From Herpetosiphon giganteus (GTDB taxonomy: Bacteria > Chloroflexota > Chloroflexia > Chloroflexales > Herpetosiphonaceae), in NCBI RefSeq assembly GCF_016907925.1, contig NZ_JAFBCZ010000001.1:306645-370644 (forward strand): DNA of 64,000 nucleotides, given 5' to 3'. Each line of letters opens with the position of its first letter. Positions within the stretch are counted from its first letter, which is position 1. The position numbers were made by a program, and so were the translations under genes. Positions 8,562 to 15,713 of the stretch are shown here, piece by piece. The notes below the pieces were generated by a model that saw only the letters and a program-made list of their open reading frames with translations, did not search any database and was not told the origin of the DNA.

Positions 8562-9362
8562 TCAGACTTCTAATGCTGTAACAAGCCCAGGAATGAGCCA
8601 TTGGGGCTGCATTGGCGCAGCAACAAAGGCTTGCTCGATTTCAGCTTGACCTTGGCTAAAATGCTGCCACCCATCAAAATGAATTGGAATCAGCGTGTGC
8701 GGCTTGAGCAATTGAGCTGCTTGCAGCGCTTGATCTGCATCAAAGGTAAATAAGGTTGGCCCTGTTGGCGCAAATTGCGCTGCCCCAACATGCAAAAAGG
8801 CAGTGCCAATGGCGTAGCGTTCAGCAATCTGCTGAATGCCAGCAAACAAAACCGTATCGCCTGAAATGTAAATTGGCCCATGCTCAAAATTAGGATATTC
8901 CAAAACAAACCCAATCACGTCGCCAATGATCGGCAGCAATTCAACGGGGCCGTGTTGTGCTGGCACAGCGGTAATCGTCAATGGCAAGCCTTGCGCTGTG
9001 TTCAGCGTGATCGATTGCCATTCGGCCAAGCCTTGCACATTGGTTGCACCTTGTTGCTGCAAGCGCCCGCTACCCGCTTTGGTGGTCAACACCTGCTTGG
9101 CATGCGGCAAAAATGCCCGCCCAGCAGTATCCAAATTATCATAATGATCATCGTGCGAGAGCAATACCAGATCAATCGGCCCAAGCTCGGCTGGTTGCAA
9201 GGCCGCTGATTGCTGTTTGTAAAGCCCAAATTCAAGGTTTGGCTCCACCTGAGTGACCTGCGAACTACCAGCAGGATCGAACACGGGATCGGTCAAAATC
9301 CGCAGGCCATCAATTTCCAACAAAACGGTCGCTGTCCCAACATAGGTCACATTGATCTGCAT
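8562..9362 (-). CDS. Metallo-beta-lactamase-fold hydrolase
   Basis: A 266-residue MBL-fold protein of the UlaG-like group. The start VTYVGTATVLLEIDGLRILTDP is typical. Metal ligands are visible in SHDDHYDN (residues about 69-76), with further His in VPAQHGPVE, ISGDTVLF and IPIHFDGW near the C-terminus. It has no signal peptide, so it is cytoplasmic. The substrate is unknown; relatives include lactonases and phosphodiesterases. AAAGGA precedes the ATG. It lies 51 bases downstream of the TetR gene, and its promoter contains the same sequence core as the tetR promoter, so the TetR protein probably represses it. Confidence 0.87.
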   Translation of the reverse strand: MQINVTYVGTATVLLEIDGLRILTDPVFDPAGSSQVTQVEPNLEFGLYKQQSAALQPAELGPIDLVLLSHDDHYDNLDTAGRAFLPHAKQVLTTKAGSGRLQQQGATNVQGLAEWQSITLNTAQGLPLTITAVPAQHGPVELLPIIGDVIGFVLEYPNFEHGPIYISGDTVLFAGIQQIAERYAIGTAFLHVGAAQFAPTGPTLFTFDADQALQAAQLLKPHTLIPIHFDGWQHFSQGQAEIEQAFVAAPMQPQWLIPGLVTALEV

Positions 9363-9374
9363 ATTGATTCCTTT

Positions 9375-9404
9375 ACAATACGGACGTTCGTTTTTTATTC
9401 AAGC
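9375..9404 (-). promoter_or_regulatory. Promoter of the MBL gene with TetR-type operator
   Basis: On the minus strand TTGAAT (9397-9402) and TATTGT (9375-9380) are 16 bases apart. The spacer holds AAAACGAACGT, which also occurs in the spacer of the tetR promoter at 10014-10042. The shared spacer core points to a common repressor. Confidence 0.6.
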
Positions 9405-9419
9405 TAAAAAATTTTAGCT
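9401..9419. terminator. Inverted repeat at the tetR stop codon
   Basis: AGCTAAAA and TTTTAGCT form a perfect 8-bp repeat with a two-base centre, overlapping the stop codon of the TetR gene and abutting the MBL promoter. It is AT-rich and not a classical terminator; it may be an additional binding site. Confidence 0.3.
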
Positions 9420-10007
9420 GCGATAGCTTTCGATTAAATTGCCAATTGCAGCGCGGGCTGTCGTAAATTGGGCTTCATGGCTACGCACTGCCCGCCAAAC
9501 CAGCGCCGCGATCAGGATGCCATGGAATTGGAATGCCAGCGCGGCGATTGGCGTATTGGCCCGAAATTGGCCAAGCTCCACGGTTTCAGCAATGCTCTGC
9601 TCGATAAAATTAAGGTAATCCTGATAATAGCGCAGTACGGGAACCCGCGCTTCCGAATCAGCCAAATCATCAAGCTCAAGCACGGCGTTGGTTAAAAAGC
9701 AGCCGCCCAGAAAAATGCCTTGCTGCAAAAAGCTAAACCACGAATCGCACAGCTTGTACAGCCGATCGATGCCAGCTGGTTCGGCCAGCACGTTGCCAAG
9801 CACTGCCGCTTGAAATAGCTCAGCAGCCCGTTCAACGGTGGCAACTTGCAGCTCAGTCTTCGATTTGAAGTGCGCACTGATGCCGCCCTTGGACATAGCG
9901 ACAGCCTCAGCCAAGCCGCCAATCGTTAGGCCATTCAGGCCAGCAACCGAAGCCATCTGCACTGCTTTATTCAAAATAAGTTCTTTGGCACTATCTTTAC
10001 GACTCAT
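9414..10007 (-). CDS. TetR-family transcriptional repressor
   Basis: A 197-residue regulator. The N-terminal helix-turn-helix (about 8-54) reads ILNKAVQMASVAGLNGLTIGGLAEAVAMSKGGISAHF in overlapping segments, the TetR signature. The remaining all-helical domain would bind ligand and dimerise; it resembles the TetR_C group often linked to acyl or quinone-like inducers, but the ligand is unknown. No Shine-Dalgarno precedes the ATG and the predicted transcription start falls on it, suggesting a leaderless mRNA. The operator overlaps its own promoter and recurs before the downstream MBL gene, so autoregulation and control of that gene are likely. Confidence 0.88.
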   Translation of the reverse strand: MSRKDSAKELILNKAVQMASVAGLNGLTIGGLAEAVAMSKGGISAHFKSKTELQVATVERAAELFQAAVLGNVLAEPAGIDRLYKLCDSWFSFLQQGIFLGGCFLTNAVLELDDLADSEARVPVLRYYQDYLNFIEQSIAETVELGQFRANTPIAALAFQFHGILIAALVWRAVRSHEAQFTTARAAIGNLIESYRS

Positions 10008-10010
10008 AGC

Positions 10011-10044
10011 AATAAAATACCATACGTTCGTATTTTATGCAAGC
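10011..10044 (-). promoter_or_regulatory. tetR promoter and operator; probable leaderless start
   Basis: Minus strand: TTGCAT (10037-10042), 17-base spacer, TATTTT (10014-10019) preceded by TGG as an extended -10. The spacer has ATACGAACGTAT, a near-perfect palindrome; a wider repeat ATAAAATAC / GTATTTTAT spans 10012-10038. A start seven bases after the -10 falls at the ATG (10007). Confidence 0.6.
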
Positions 10045-10174
10045 ACAAATCTTGCTTGCGCCACGATCAATAACTAAATTTATTTCAGCATAATCCATTA
10101 CAGCTGCACATGAGGAGTACGATTATCCAAATTCGAATAGAGAAAAAGTTGCCATAATCCAACTAGCCGATTTT

Positions 10175-10237
10175 AGGGGGTGCAGGGAGATGAAAACCCC
10201 TGCGTCTCCCGCCTTGAGGCGGGACGGAAGGCTGGTG
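10175..10237 (+). repeat. REP-like double-hairpin repeat, copy 3
   Basis: Stem 1 is weakened to GCAGGG (10182-10187) / CCCTGC (10198-10203) with a 10-base loop. Stem 2 is intact, CCCGCC (10208-10213) / GGCGGG (10218-10223). The rest of the 460-base gap between tetR and the PspC gene shows no gene; the right part would hold the pspC promoter. Confidence 0.8.
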
Positions 10238-10468
10238 ATCAGCAATGATGGTTGACAACCAACCCTTGAAAGAATTAAAGCTACTGCCTGCCCCTCGGTC
10301 GCAGGAACACGCAACGATAATAAAAAATTAAGCGTTGCTAGAATTGCAAATGCCTAAATCCAGATTGTTTGACAATTCGCAAAACCTGCTGCAACAATTT
10401 TTTGCTGGCCTGCGTCCTAGTTAGCAGATACGCAACGATGAGTTGCACCCAAATAAGGAGTTATTACA

Positions 10469-10900
10469 ATGCAAAATTCAAATCGCTTAGTGCGTGTTCA
10501 ACAAGATCAAATGATTGCTGGTGTGTGTACGGGTTTGGCTCAATATTTCGCTTTTGATGTAACCTTGGTCCGCTTGGCCTTTGTGCTGGTGACCTTGGCT
10601 GGTGGTTCGGGCATTCTGTTGTACATCATCCTCTGGGCAGTTTTGCCAGTGGTGACGGCTCCAGGCTTGCCAAGCCCAGGCATCAACAGCGGCATTGACG
10701 AAATGCGCAACCAAGCAGCTAATGTGTTCAACAAGGTCAAAACTGCGGTCAACAATGCCCAAGCAAGCAACGCTAGCACGGCTGTGCCCCAAAGCGATTG
10801 GAAATTCGACCCACAAACCGGTCAACCAATCAACCCAACGCCAGCCCAACCAGAAAAACCACGTTTTGACCCATACACCGGTCAACCATTAAACGACTAA
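10469..10900 (+). CDS. PspC-domain protein with C-terminal FDPxTGQP repeats
   Basis: A 143-residue protein. Residues 6-62 form a PspC domain (RVQQDQMIAGVCTGLAQYF, then a hydrophobic segment LAFVLVTLAGGSGILLYIILWAVLP), a family that sits in the inner membrane and in the phage-shock response relays envelope stress. The C-terminal half is soluble, with two copies of the short motif FDPxTGQPxN (near 104 and 131), unlike enterobacterial PspC. AAGGAG lies nine bases before the ATG. It stands alone and runs head-on into the ArsR gene; the two stop codons are one base apart. A role in envelope stress is inferred from the domain. Confidence 0.85.
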   Translation: MQNSNRLVRVQQDQMIAGVCTGLAQYFAFDVTLVRLAFVLVTLAGGSGILLYIILWAVLPVVTAPGLPSPGINSGIDEMRNQAANVFNKVKTAVNNAQASNASTAVPQSDWKFDPQTGQPINPTPAQPEKPRFDPYTGQPLND

Positions 10901-10901
10901 T

Positions 10902-11261
10902 CTAACGATTGAGTTGATACCAAAACGGTCGTTGAGCAGCCCGCTCAGCGATCGTTTTTTGTTGGGCAGAATCACAGAGTTGCTCAACTTCTTGCTCAAG
11001 CAGCCGCAACGTTTGCGGAGCCAGCCAATAGACCGTGGCTTGGCCTTCGTGCTCGCTTTCAACCACACCAGCTTGCACCAAAACCCGCAAATGTTCGGAG
11101 ATTGTCGATTGAGCACGATTCGTTCGCTGCACAATATCGTTGCAAATACAGCGCGGATGCTGGGCAATGTAACGTACAATTCCCAAGCGCAACGGATGGC
11201 CAAGAGCATGGCACAGGCTGGCCAATTGGGTTAATGCAGCATCAGCTTGAATCGTTTCCAT
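10902..11261 (-). CDS. ArsR-family winged-helix regulator
   Basis: A 119-residue regulator. The recognition region reads RAQSTISEHLRVLVQAGVV, followed by a wing EHEGQATVYWLA. Residues 38-40 (CIC in PRCICNDIV) lie where ArsR/SmtB metal sensors have their ELCVCDL motif, so soft-metal sensing by these cysteines is possible; the acidic first residue is missing. No transporter or reductase gene is adjacent to show which metal. GGAGG lies seven bases before the ATG. It is transcribed after the sigma-factor gene on the same strand, but a strong inverted repeat separates them. Confidence 0.85.
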   Translation of the reverse strand: METIQADAALTQLASLCHALGHPLRLGIVRYIAQHPRCICNDIVQRTNRAQSTISEHLRVLVQAGVVESEHEGQATVYWLAPQTLRLLEQEVEQLCDSAQQKTIAERAAQRPFWYQLNR

Positions 11262-11293
11262 CGGACACCTCCAAAATGGGTTGATTAAAAACT

Positions 11294-11337
11294 AACACAC
11301 GCGAATCACGGCAGGATGCCCGCGTTTCGCGTGTGTT
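11294..11337 (-). terminator. Hairpin between the sigma-factor and ArsR genes
   Basis: AACACACGCGAA and TTCGCGTGTGTT form a perfect 12-bp stem with a 20-base loop, 27 bases after the sigma-factor stop. There is no long T run, but on the minus strand TTTTTAATC follows closely. It probably ends the sigma-factor transcript; it could also be an ArsR-gene regulatory site. Confidence 0.6.
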
Positions 11338-11363
11338 GCTTTGCCGTTCAATCTGCAACTTAG

Positions 11364-12515
11364 TTATTCAAGATAGGCTCGCAATTTGCGTCCACCAAAG
11401 GCAGGGTGACGCAGTTTACGCAATACTTTGGCTTCGATTTGGCGAATGCGTTCGCGGGTAATGCCAAACTCGCGGCCAACTTCTTCCAGCGTGCGATATT
11501 TGCCATCGACTAAGCCATAGCGTAGCTCAATAATCCGCCGTTCGCGCTCATCGAGCTTGCACAGCACTTCGTCAAGTTGCTCGCGCAATAAATGCTCGGT
11601 GGCATGATCAAGCGGCTCTGCTGAGCGATCATCTTCGATAAAATCGCCCAGTACGCTATCGCCCTCGTTGCCAACTGGCGTTTCGAGCGAAACTGGTTGG
11701 CGCGCAACTTCGAGCACGCGCCGGACTTTATCGGCAGGTAAGCCGAGGGCTTCGCCAATCTCTTCGGCGCTTGGCTCGCGTTCCAAGGCTTGCTGCAACT
11801 TGTGGGCTGTGCGCTTAACCCGATTGATCGTCTCGCCAACATGCACAGGTAGGCGAATTGTGCGACTATGATCGGAGATTGAGCGCGTAATTGCTTGGCG
11901 AATCCACCAAGTTGCATAGGTTGAGAACTTAAAGCCCTTGTGATAATCGAACTTCTCGGTAGCCCGCATCAGGCCAATATTGCCCTCTTGGATTAAATCT
12001 AAAAACGACATGCCACGGCCAACATATTTTTTGGCAATCGACACCACGAGGCGCAAATTGGCTTGGATGAGATGTTGGCGGGCGGCTTCGCTTTCGAGGA
12101 CTTGCTGTTGCAGGCGGGCTTTTTCTTCGAGGAGATATTCGTGGCGGGCAAGCCGAATCATCGCCCGTTCGCCACGTTCCAATTGTTTGGCCAGCATCGT
12201 TTCTTCTTGAGCGGTTAAGAGATGCACTTGGCCAATTTCGCGCAAATACATGCGCACCGGATCATCAAGGCTTAGCCCTTCGCGAATCAGCGACCGTTCG
12301 AGATCGTCTTCGGCGACATCACGGGAACGGAGATGCACGGCAGCGGTTGGCGGTTCTTCTAAAATTGGAATATCTTCTGCTTGGCAGCGGACACACAATT
12401 CGTCGAACAGCGCTGTGTTTTTGTCGGAGGGAGGAAGATGAAGCAGCACTTGGTCGTGCGTTAGATAACGATGCTGACGGGCGGCCCCCATCAGAACTTC
12501 GAGTACGTTTTTCAA
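11364..12515 (-). CDS. rpoD: RNA polymerase sigma factor, sigma-70 primary type
   Basis: A 383-residue sigma factor with the full region order: 1.2 ([21 protein letters not shown], about 85), 2.1-2.4 ([44 protein letters not shown]), 3 ([13 protein letters not shown]), and 4.2 ([21 protein letters not shown]). This is the organisation of primary or group 2 factors, which direct housekeeping transcription from TTGACA/TATAAT promoters; several such promoters are visible here. Region 1.1 is short. The start is TTG at 12515 with no clear ribosome site; the ATG eight codons in is an alternative. A genome may hold paralogues, so the symbol is provisional. Confidence 0.9.
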   Translation of the reverse strand: MKNVLEVLMGAARQHRYLTHDQVLLHLPPSDKNTALFDELCVRCQAEDIPILEEPPTAAVHLRSRDVAEDDLERSLIREGLSLDDPVRMYLREIGQVHLLTAQEETMLAKQLERGERAMIRLARHEYLLEEKARLQQQVLESEAARQHLIQANLRLVVSIAKKYVGRGMSFLDLIQEGNIGLMRATEKFDYHKGFKFSTYATWWIRQAITRSISDHSRTIRLPVHVGETINRVKRTAHKLQQALEREPSAEEIGEALGLPADKVRRVLEVARQPVSLETPVGNEGDSVLGDFIEDDRSAEPLDHATEHLLREQLDEVLCKLDERERRIIELRYGLVDGKYRTLEEVGREFGITRERIRQIEAKVLRKLRHPAFGGRKLRAYLE

Positions 12516-12561
12516 GGAAGCACCGACTTTCTACTGCTATAGAAAAGCCTAATGATAGACC

Positions 12562-12590
12562 ACTATATCACGGATAGATCTGCGATTCAA
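12562..12590 (-). promoter_or_regulatory. Sigma-70 promoter of the sigma-factor gene
   Basis: Minus strand: TTGAAT (12585-12590), 17 bases, TATAGT (12562-12567) with an extended TGA before it. It lies 47 bases upstream of the TTG start. Confidence 0.65.
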
Positions 12591-12721
12591 TACCCTATTC
12601 AAGCACATTAGGGGTGAAGTTTCCATAACATTCAGCTGATAATTCGTTGAAAAAAGCGAAACGCTGTATAGTATTTGGCAACAACTGCGAAGGAGGCGGG
12701 TACTTCAGCCCGATTGATGCC

Positions 12722-14794
12722 ATGACAACGATTGCCCTTGATCAGCAAATTATTCATGCGGTGTGCCCTCACGATTGCCCCGATACCTGCTCCATGCTCG
12801 TCACAGTGCAGGATGGCAAGGCGATCAAAGTGCAAGGCAACCCTGAACATCCAATTACTAATGGCTTTTTGTGTACCAAGGTTTCGCGTTATGTCGAGCG
12901 AACGTATCACCAAGGCCGTTTGTTGTATCCGGCCAAGCGCGTTGGCCCCAAAGGTGCTGGCCAATTTGAGCGCATTTCGTGGGAAGAAGCATTAACCACG
13001 ATTGCCGAGCGCTTGCAGGCCATTAGCACCAGCCACGGGCCGCAGGCGATTTTGCCCTATTCGTATGCTGGCACGATGGGTTTGTTGCATTATGGCTCGA
13101 TGGATCGGCGCTTTTTCCATCGCTTGGGTGCTTCGCTGCTCGATCGCACAATTTGTGCCAGTGCCGGTGCAACTGGCTATCGCTATACGGTTGGCGCGAG
13201 TGTTGGCACCGATCCCGAAGCCTATGTCGATGCCAAATTGATTATTTTGTGGGGAACCAACACGCTCACCTCGAATGTGCACTTGTGGACATTTATCAAA
13301 GCGGCGCGCAAAGCTGGCGCACGGGTGATTGCGATCGATCCTTGGCGTTCACGCACCGCTGCCCAATGCGATTGGCATATTGCACCGTTGCCAGGTACCG
13401 ACGCAGCCCTAGCCCTCGGCATGATGCATATTATTTTTCGCGATGGCTTGCACGATCAAGCCTATCTTGATGATTATTGCATTGGTGGCGAGCAATTGCG
13501 CCAGCGGGTGCAGGAATATCCGCCAGAGCGCGTAGCCGAATTAACAGGCTTGGATGTCGCAACACTTGAGCAATTGGCCCATGAATATGCCACCACCGCG
13601 CCTGCTGCAATTCGGATTAATTATGGCTTGCAGCGCCACGCTGGCGGCGGGATGGCCGTGCGCACTTTGGCCTGTTTGCCAGCGGTAATTGGCTCGTGGC
13701 GCGAGCGCGCAGGCGGCATTTTGCTTTCCACCAGCGGCACATTTCCAATTAATAATGCTGCCTTGGAGCGCCCCGATTTGATTCCTGCTGGCACGCGCAT
13801 GATCAATATGAATCAGCTTGGGCAGGCTTTGACCGAGGTCAACGATCCACCAGTGCAAGCCTTGTTTGTCTACAATTCCAATCCGGCCAGCGTGGCTCCC
13901 GATTTGGAAGCGGTGAAACGCGGCTTGGAGCGCGACGATTTGTTTACCGTGGTGCACGAGCAGTTTTACACCGATACGACTCGCTACGCCGATATTATTC
14001 TGCCTGCAACGACCCAACTTGAGCATGTCGATTTGCATAAAGCCTATGGCCACTGGTATTTGGCGTGGAGCAACCAAGCGATTGAGCCGCTAGGCGAGGC
14101 GATTCCCAACACCGAATTGTTTCGGCGTTTGGCAGCCAAAATGGGCTTTGCCGAGCCATGTTTTGGTGATGATGATCTGACGATTGCCCGCCAAGCCTTG
14201 GATTCTGACCACCCTGCGTTGGCTGGAATTACGCTTGAACGCTTGCAAGCGGAGGGTTGGGTGCGCTTGAATGTGCCAGCCACTTGGGCACCATTTGCCG
14301 AGGGCAATTTTCTTACGCCGTCGGGCAAGTGCGAGCTGTATTCCGCACGCATGCAGGCCGATGGCTTTGACCCATTGCCGACCTACACAGCGCCTTACGA
14401 AAGCCCAACCACCAACCCACGCTTGGCAGAGCGCTATCCATTAACCTTGATCTCGCCGCCAGCCCACCACTTTTTGAACAGCACCTTTGGCAATATTTTG
14501 CAGCGCTACGAGAGCGGCCCCAGCCTAGAAATTAGCCCGCTCGACGCGATCGAACGCAACATCGACGATGGCGATCAATTGTTGATTCGCAATGATCGCG
14601 GTGGCTTTCAGGCCAAGGCTGTGGTGACCGATCGCGTGCGTCAAGGAGTGGTGGTTGCGCCATCAATTTGGTGGTCGGAGCTAACGGTTGATGGCCGTAA
14701 CGTCAACCATACCACGCCCCAAGCCCTTTCAGATATGGGTGGCGGCGCGACCTTCTACGATAATTTGGTTGAAGTTGAACGAATTGTCGGTTAA
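12722..14794 (+). CDS. Molybdopterin oxidoreductase, DMSO-reductase family
   Basis: A roughly 690-residue catalytic subunit. The N-terminus binds a [4Fe-4S] cluster through Cys15, Cys19, Cys23 and Cys51 (CPHDCPDTC then FLCTK). Typical molybdopterin-binding blocks follow (ILPYSYAGTMG, IILWGTNTLTSNVH, VIAIDPWRSRTAAQCDW), and the C-terminal cofactor domain has LTLISPPAHHFLNSTF. There is no Tat signal, so it is cytoplasmic. No electron-transfer subunit is adjacent, so it may act as a single-subunit dehydrogenase or reductase; substrate unknown. GGAGG lies about 25 bases before this ATG, which is far; an in-frame ATG at 12647 would add 25 residues. A hairpin follows the stop. Confidence 0.88.
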   Translation: MTTIALDQQIIHAVCPHDCPDTCSMLVTVQDGKAIKVQGNPEHPITNGFLCTKVSRYVERTYHQGRLLYPAKRVGPKGAGQFERISWEEALTTIAERLQAISTSHGPQAILPYSYAGTMGLLHYGSMDRRFFHRLGASLLDRTICASAGATGYRYTVGASVGTDPEAYVDAKLIILWGTNTLTSNVHLWTFIKAARKAGARVIAIDPWRSRTAAQCDWHIAPLPGTDAALALGMMHIIFRDGLHDQAYLDDYCIGGEQLRQRVQEYPPERVAELTGLDVATLEQLAHEYATTAPAAIRINYGLQRHAGGGMAVRTLACLPAVIGSWRERAGGILLSTSGTFPINNAALERPDLIPAGTRMINMNQLGQALTEVNDPPVQALFVYNSNPASVAPDLEAVKRGLERDDLFTVVHEQFYTDTTRYADIILPATTQLEHVDLHKAYGHWYLAWSNQAIEPLGEAIPNTELFRRLAAKMGFAEPCFGDDDLTIARQALDSDHPALAGITLERLQAEGWVRLNVPATWAPFAEGNFLTPSGKCELYSARMQADGFDPLPTYTAPYESPTTNPRLAERYPLTLISPPAHHFLNSTFGNILQRYESGPSLEISPLDAIERNIDDGDQLLIRNDRGGFQAKAVVTDRVRQGVVVAPSIWWSELTVDGRNVNHTTPQALSDMGGGATFYDNLVEVERIVG

Positions 14795-14811
14795 GCTGGC
14801 CAATAATTATC

Positions 14812-14841
14812 CCGCTTGAGCTGAGCGATCGGCTCAAGCGG
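14812..14841 (+). terminator. Hairpin after the molybdopterin enzyme gene
   Basis: CCGCTTGAGC (14812-14821) and GCTCAAGCGG (14832-14841) form a perfect 10-bp stem with a 10-base loop, 18 bases after the stop and 17 before the purU start. No T run follows, so it may act as an mRNA barrier or a purU leader structure. Confidence 0.5.
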
Positions 14842-14857
14842 TGGGTTGGAGCAAGCA

Positions 14858-15691
14858 ATGCCCCAAGCGTTATTGATTGAATGCAACGATCAGATTGGCT
14901 TAGTTCATCAGATTACTGGTGTACTGTATCGCCATGGCGTAAATATTATTAGCAATCAAGAGTTTGTTGACCATCAGCGGCAACGCTTTTTTATGCGGAC
15001 TGAATATCAAGGCACACTTGATCAAAGCACAGTCTTAGCTGAACTGCAAACACTCTTGCCAATTAATGCATATATTCGCTTTGCACGCGCACACAAGCCA
15101 CGAATTCTTATTCTAGCCACCAAAGAACATCATTGTTTAGGCGATTTACTTATTCGGCATGCATTTTCTGAACTCAAAGCAGAAATTTTAGGCGTAATTG
15201 CCAATCATGCGCAACTTGGCCAATTAGTGCAGCGTTTCGATCTGCCATTTCATTATTTGTCACATCGATCATCGAGTCGCGAAGCACATGAACAAGCCCT
15301 GCTCGAAGTCATTCAGGCAGCGCAACCAGATTATTTAGTGCTGGCAAAATATATGCGAGTGCTTTCGCCGCAGTTTGTAGCCCAATTTCCACAGCGCATT
15401 ATCAATATTCATCATTCATTTTTGCCAGCGTTCATCGGCGCAAATCCCTATCGGCAAGCTTTTGAGCGGGGCGTGAAAATTATTGGCGCAACCGCGCATT
15501 TTGTCACCGATGAGCTTGATCAAGGGCCAATTATCGCACAACAGGTTATGCCAATTGATCATAGCCATAGTGTTGATGAAATCGTTCAAGCTGGGCGTGA
15601 GATTGAAAAACATGTTTTGGCCAAAGCTCTCGATTTGGTATTGAGCGAACGAGTTTTTTTAAGCGGCAATCGCACGGTCATTTTTGATTAA
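14858..15691 (+). CDS. purU: Formyltetrahydrofolate deformylase
   Basis: A 277-residue enzyme that hydrolyses 10-formyltetrahydrofolate to formate and tetrahydrofolate, supplying formate for PurT or balancing one-carbon pools. Residues 1-80 are an ACT regulatory domain (LIECNDQIGLVHQITGVLY). The C-terminal formyltransferase-fold domain shows INIHHSFLPAFIGANPY, KIIGATAHFVTDELDQGPII and the catalytic Asn-His-Asp set characteristic of PurU. Start chosen at ATG 14858, with GGAG six bases upstream; TTG at 14846 is possible. Codon use is visibly richer in A/T (many TTA, ATT) than in neighbouring operons, a feature shared with the next gene. Confidence 0.93.
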   Translation: MPQALLIECNDQIGLVHQITGVLYRHGVNIISNQEFVDHQRQRFFMRTEYQGTLDQSTVLAELQTLLPINAYIRFARAHKPRILILATKEHHCLGDLLIRHAFSELKAEILGVIANHAQLGQLVQRFDLPFHYLSHRSSSREAHEQALLEVIQAAQPDYLVLAKYMRVLSPQFVAQFPQRIINIHHSFLPAFIGANPYRQAFERGVKIIGATAHFVTDELDQGPIIAQQVMPIDHSHSVDEIVQAGREIEKHVLAKALDLVLSERVFLSGNRTVIFD

Positions 15692-15713
15692 CTATCCTCA
15701 GCAGGAGTAATCT

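Noticed and set aside
10331..10468. TTGACA at about 10368 as the pspC promoter
   Set aside because: No acceptable -10 box lies 16-18 bases downstream, so I do not annotate it.
12647..12721. Upstream ATG for the molybdopterin enzyme
   Set aside because: Adds 25 residues with two extra Cys that are not part of the cluster motif; kept only as an alternative because the GGAGG lies between the two starts.
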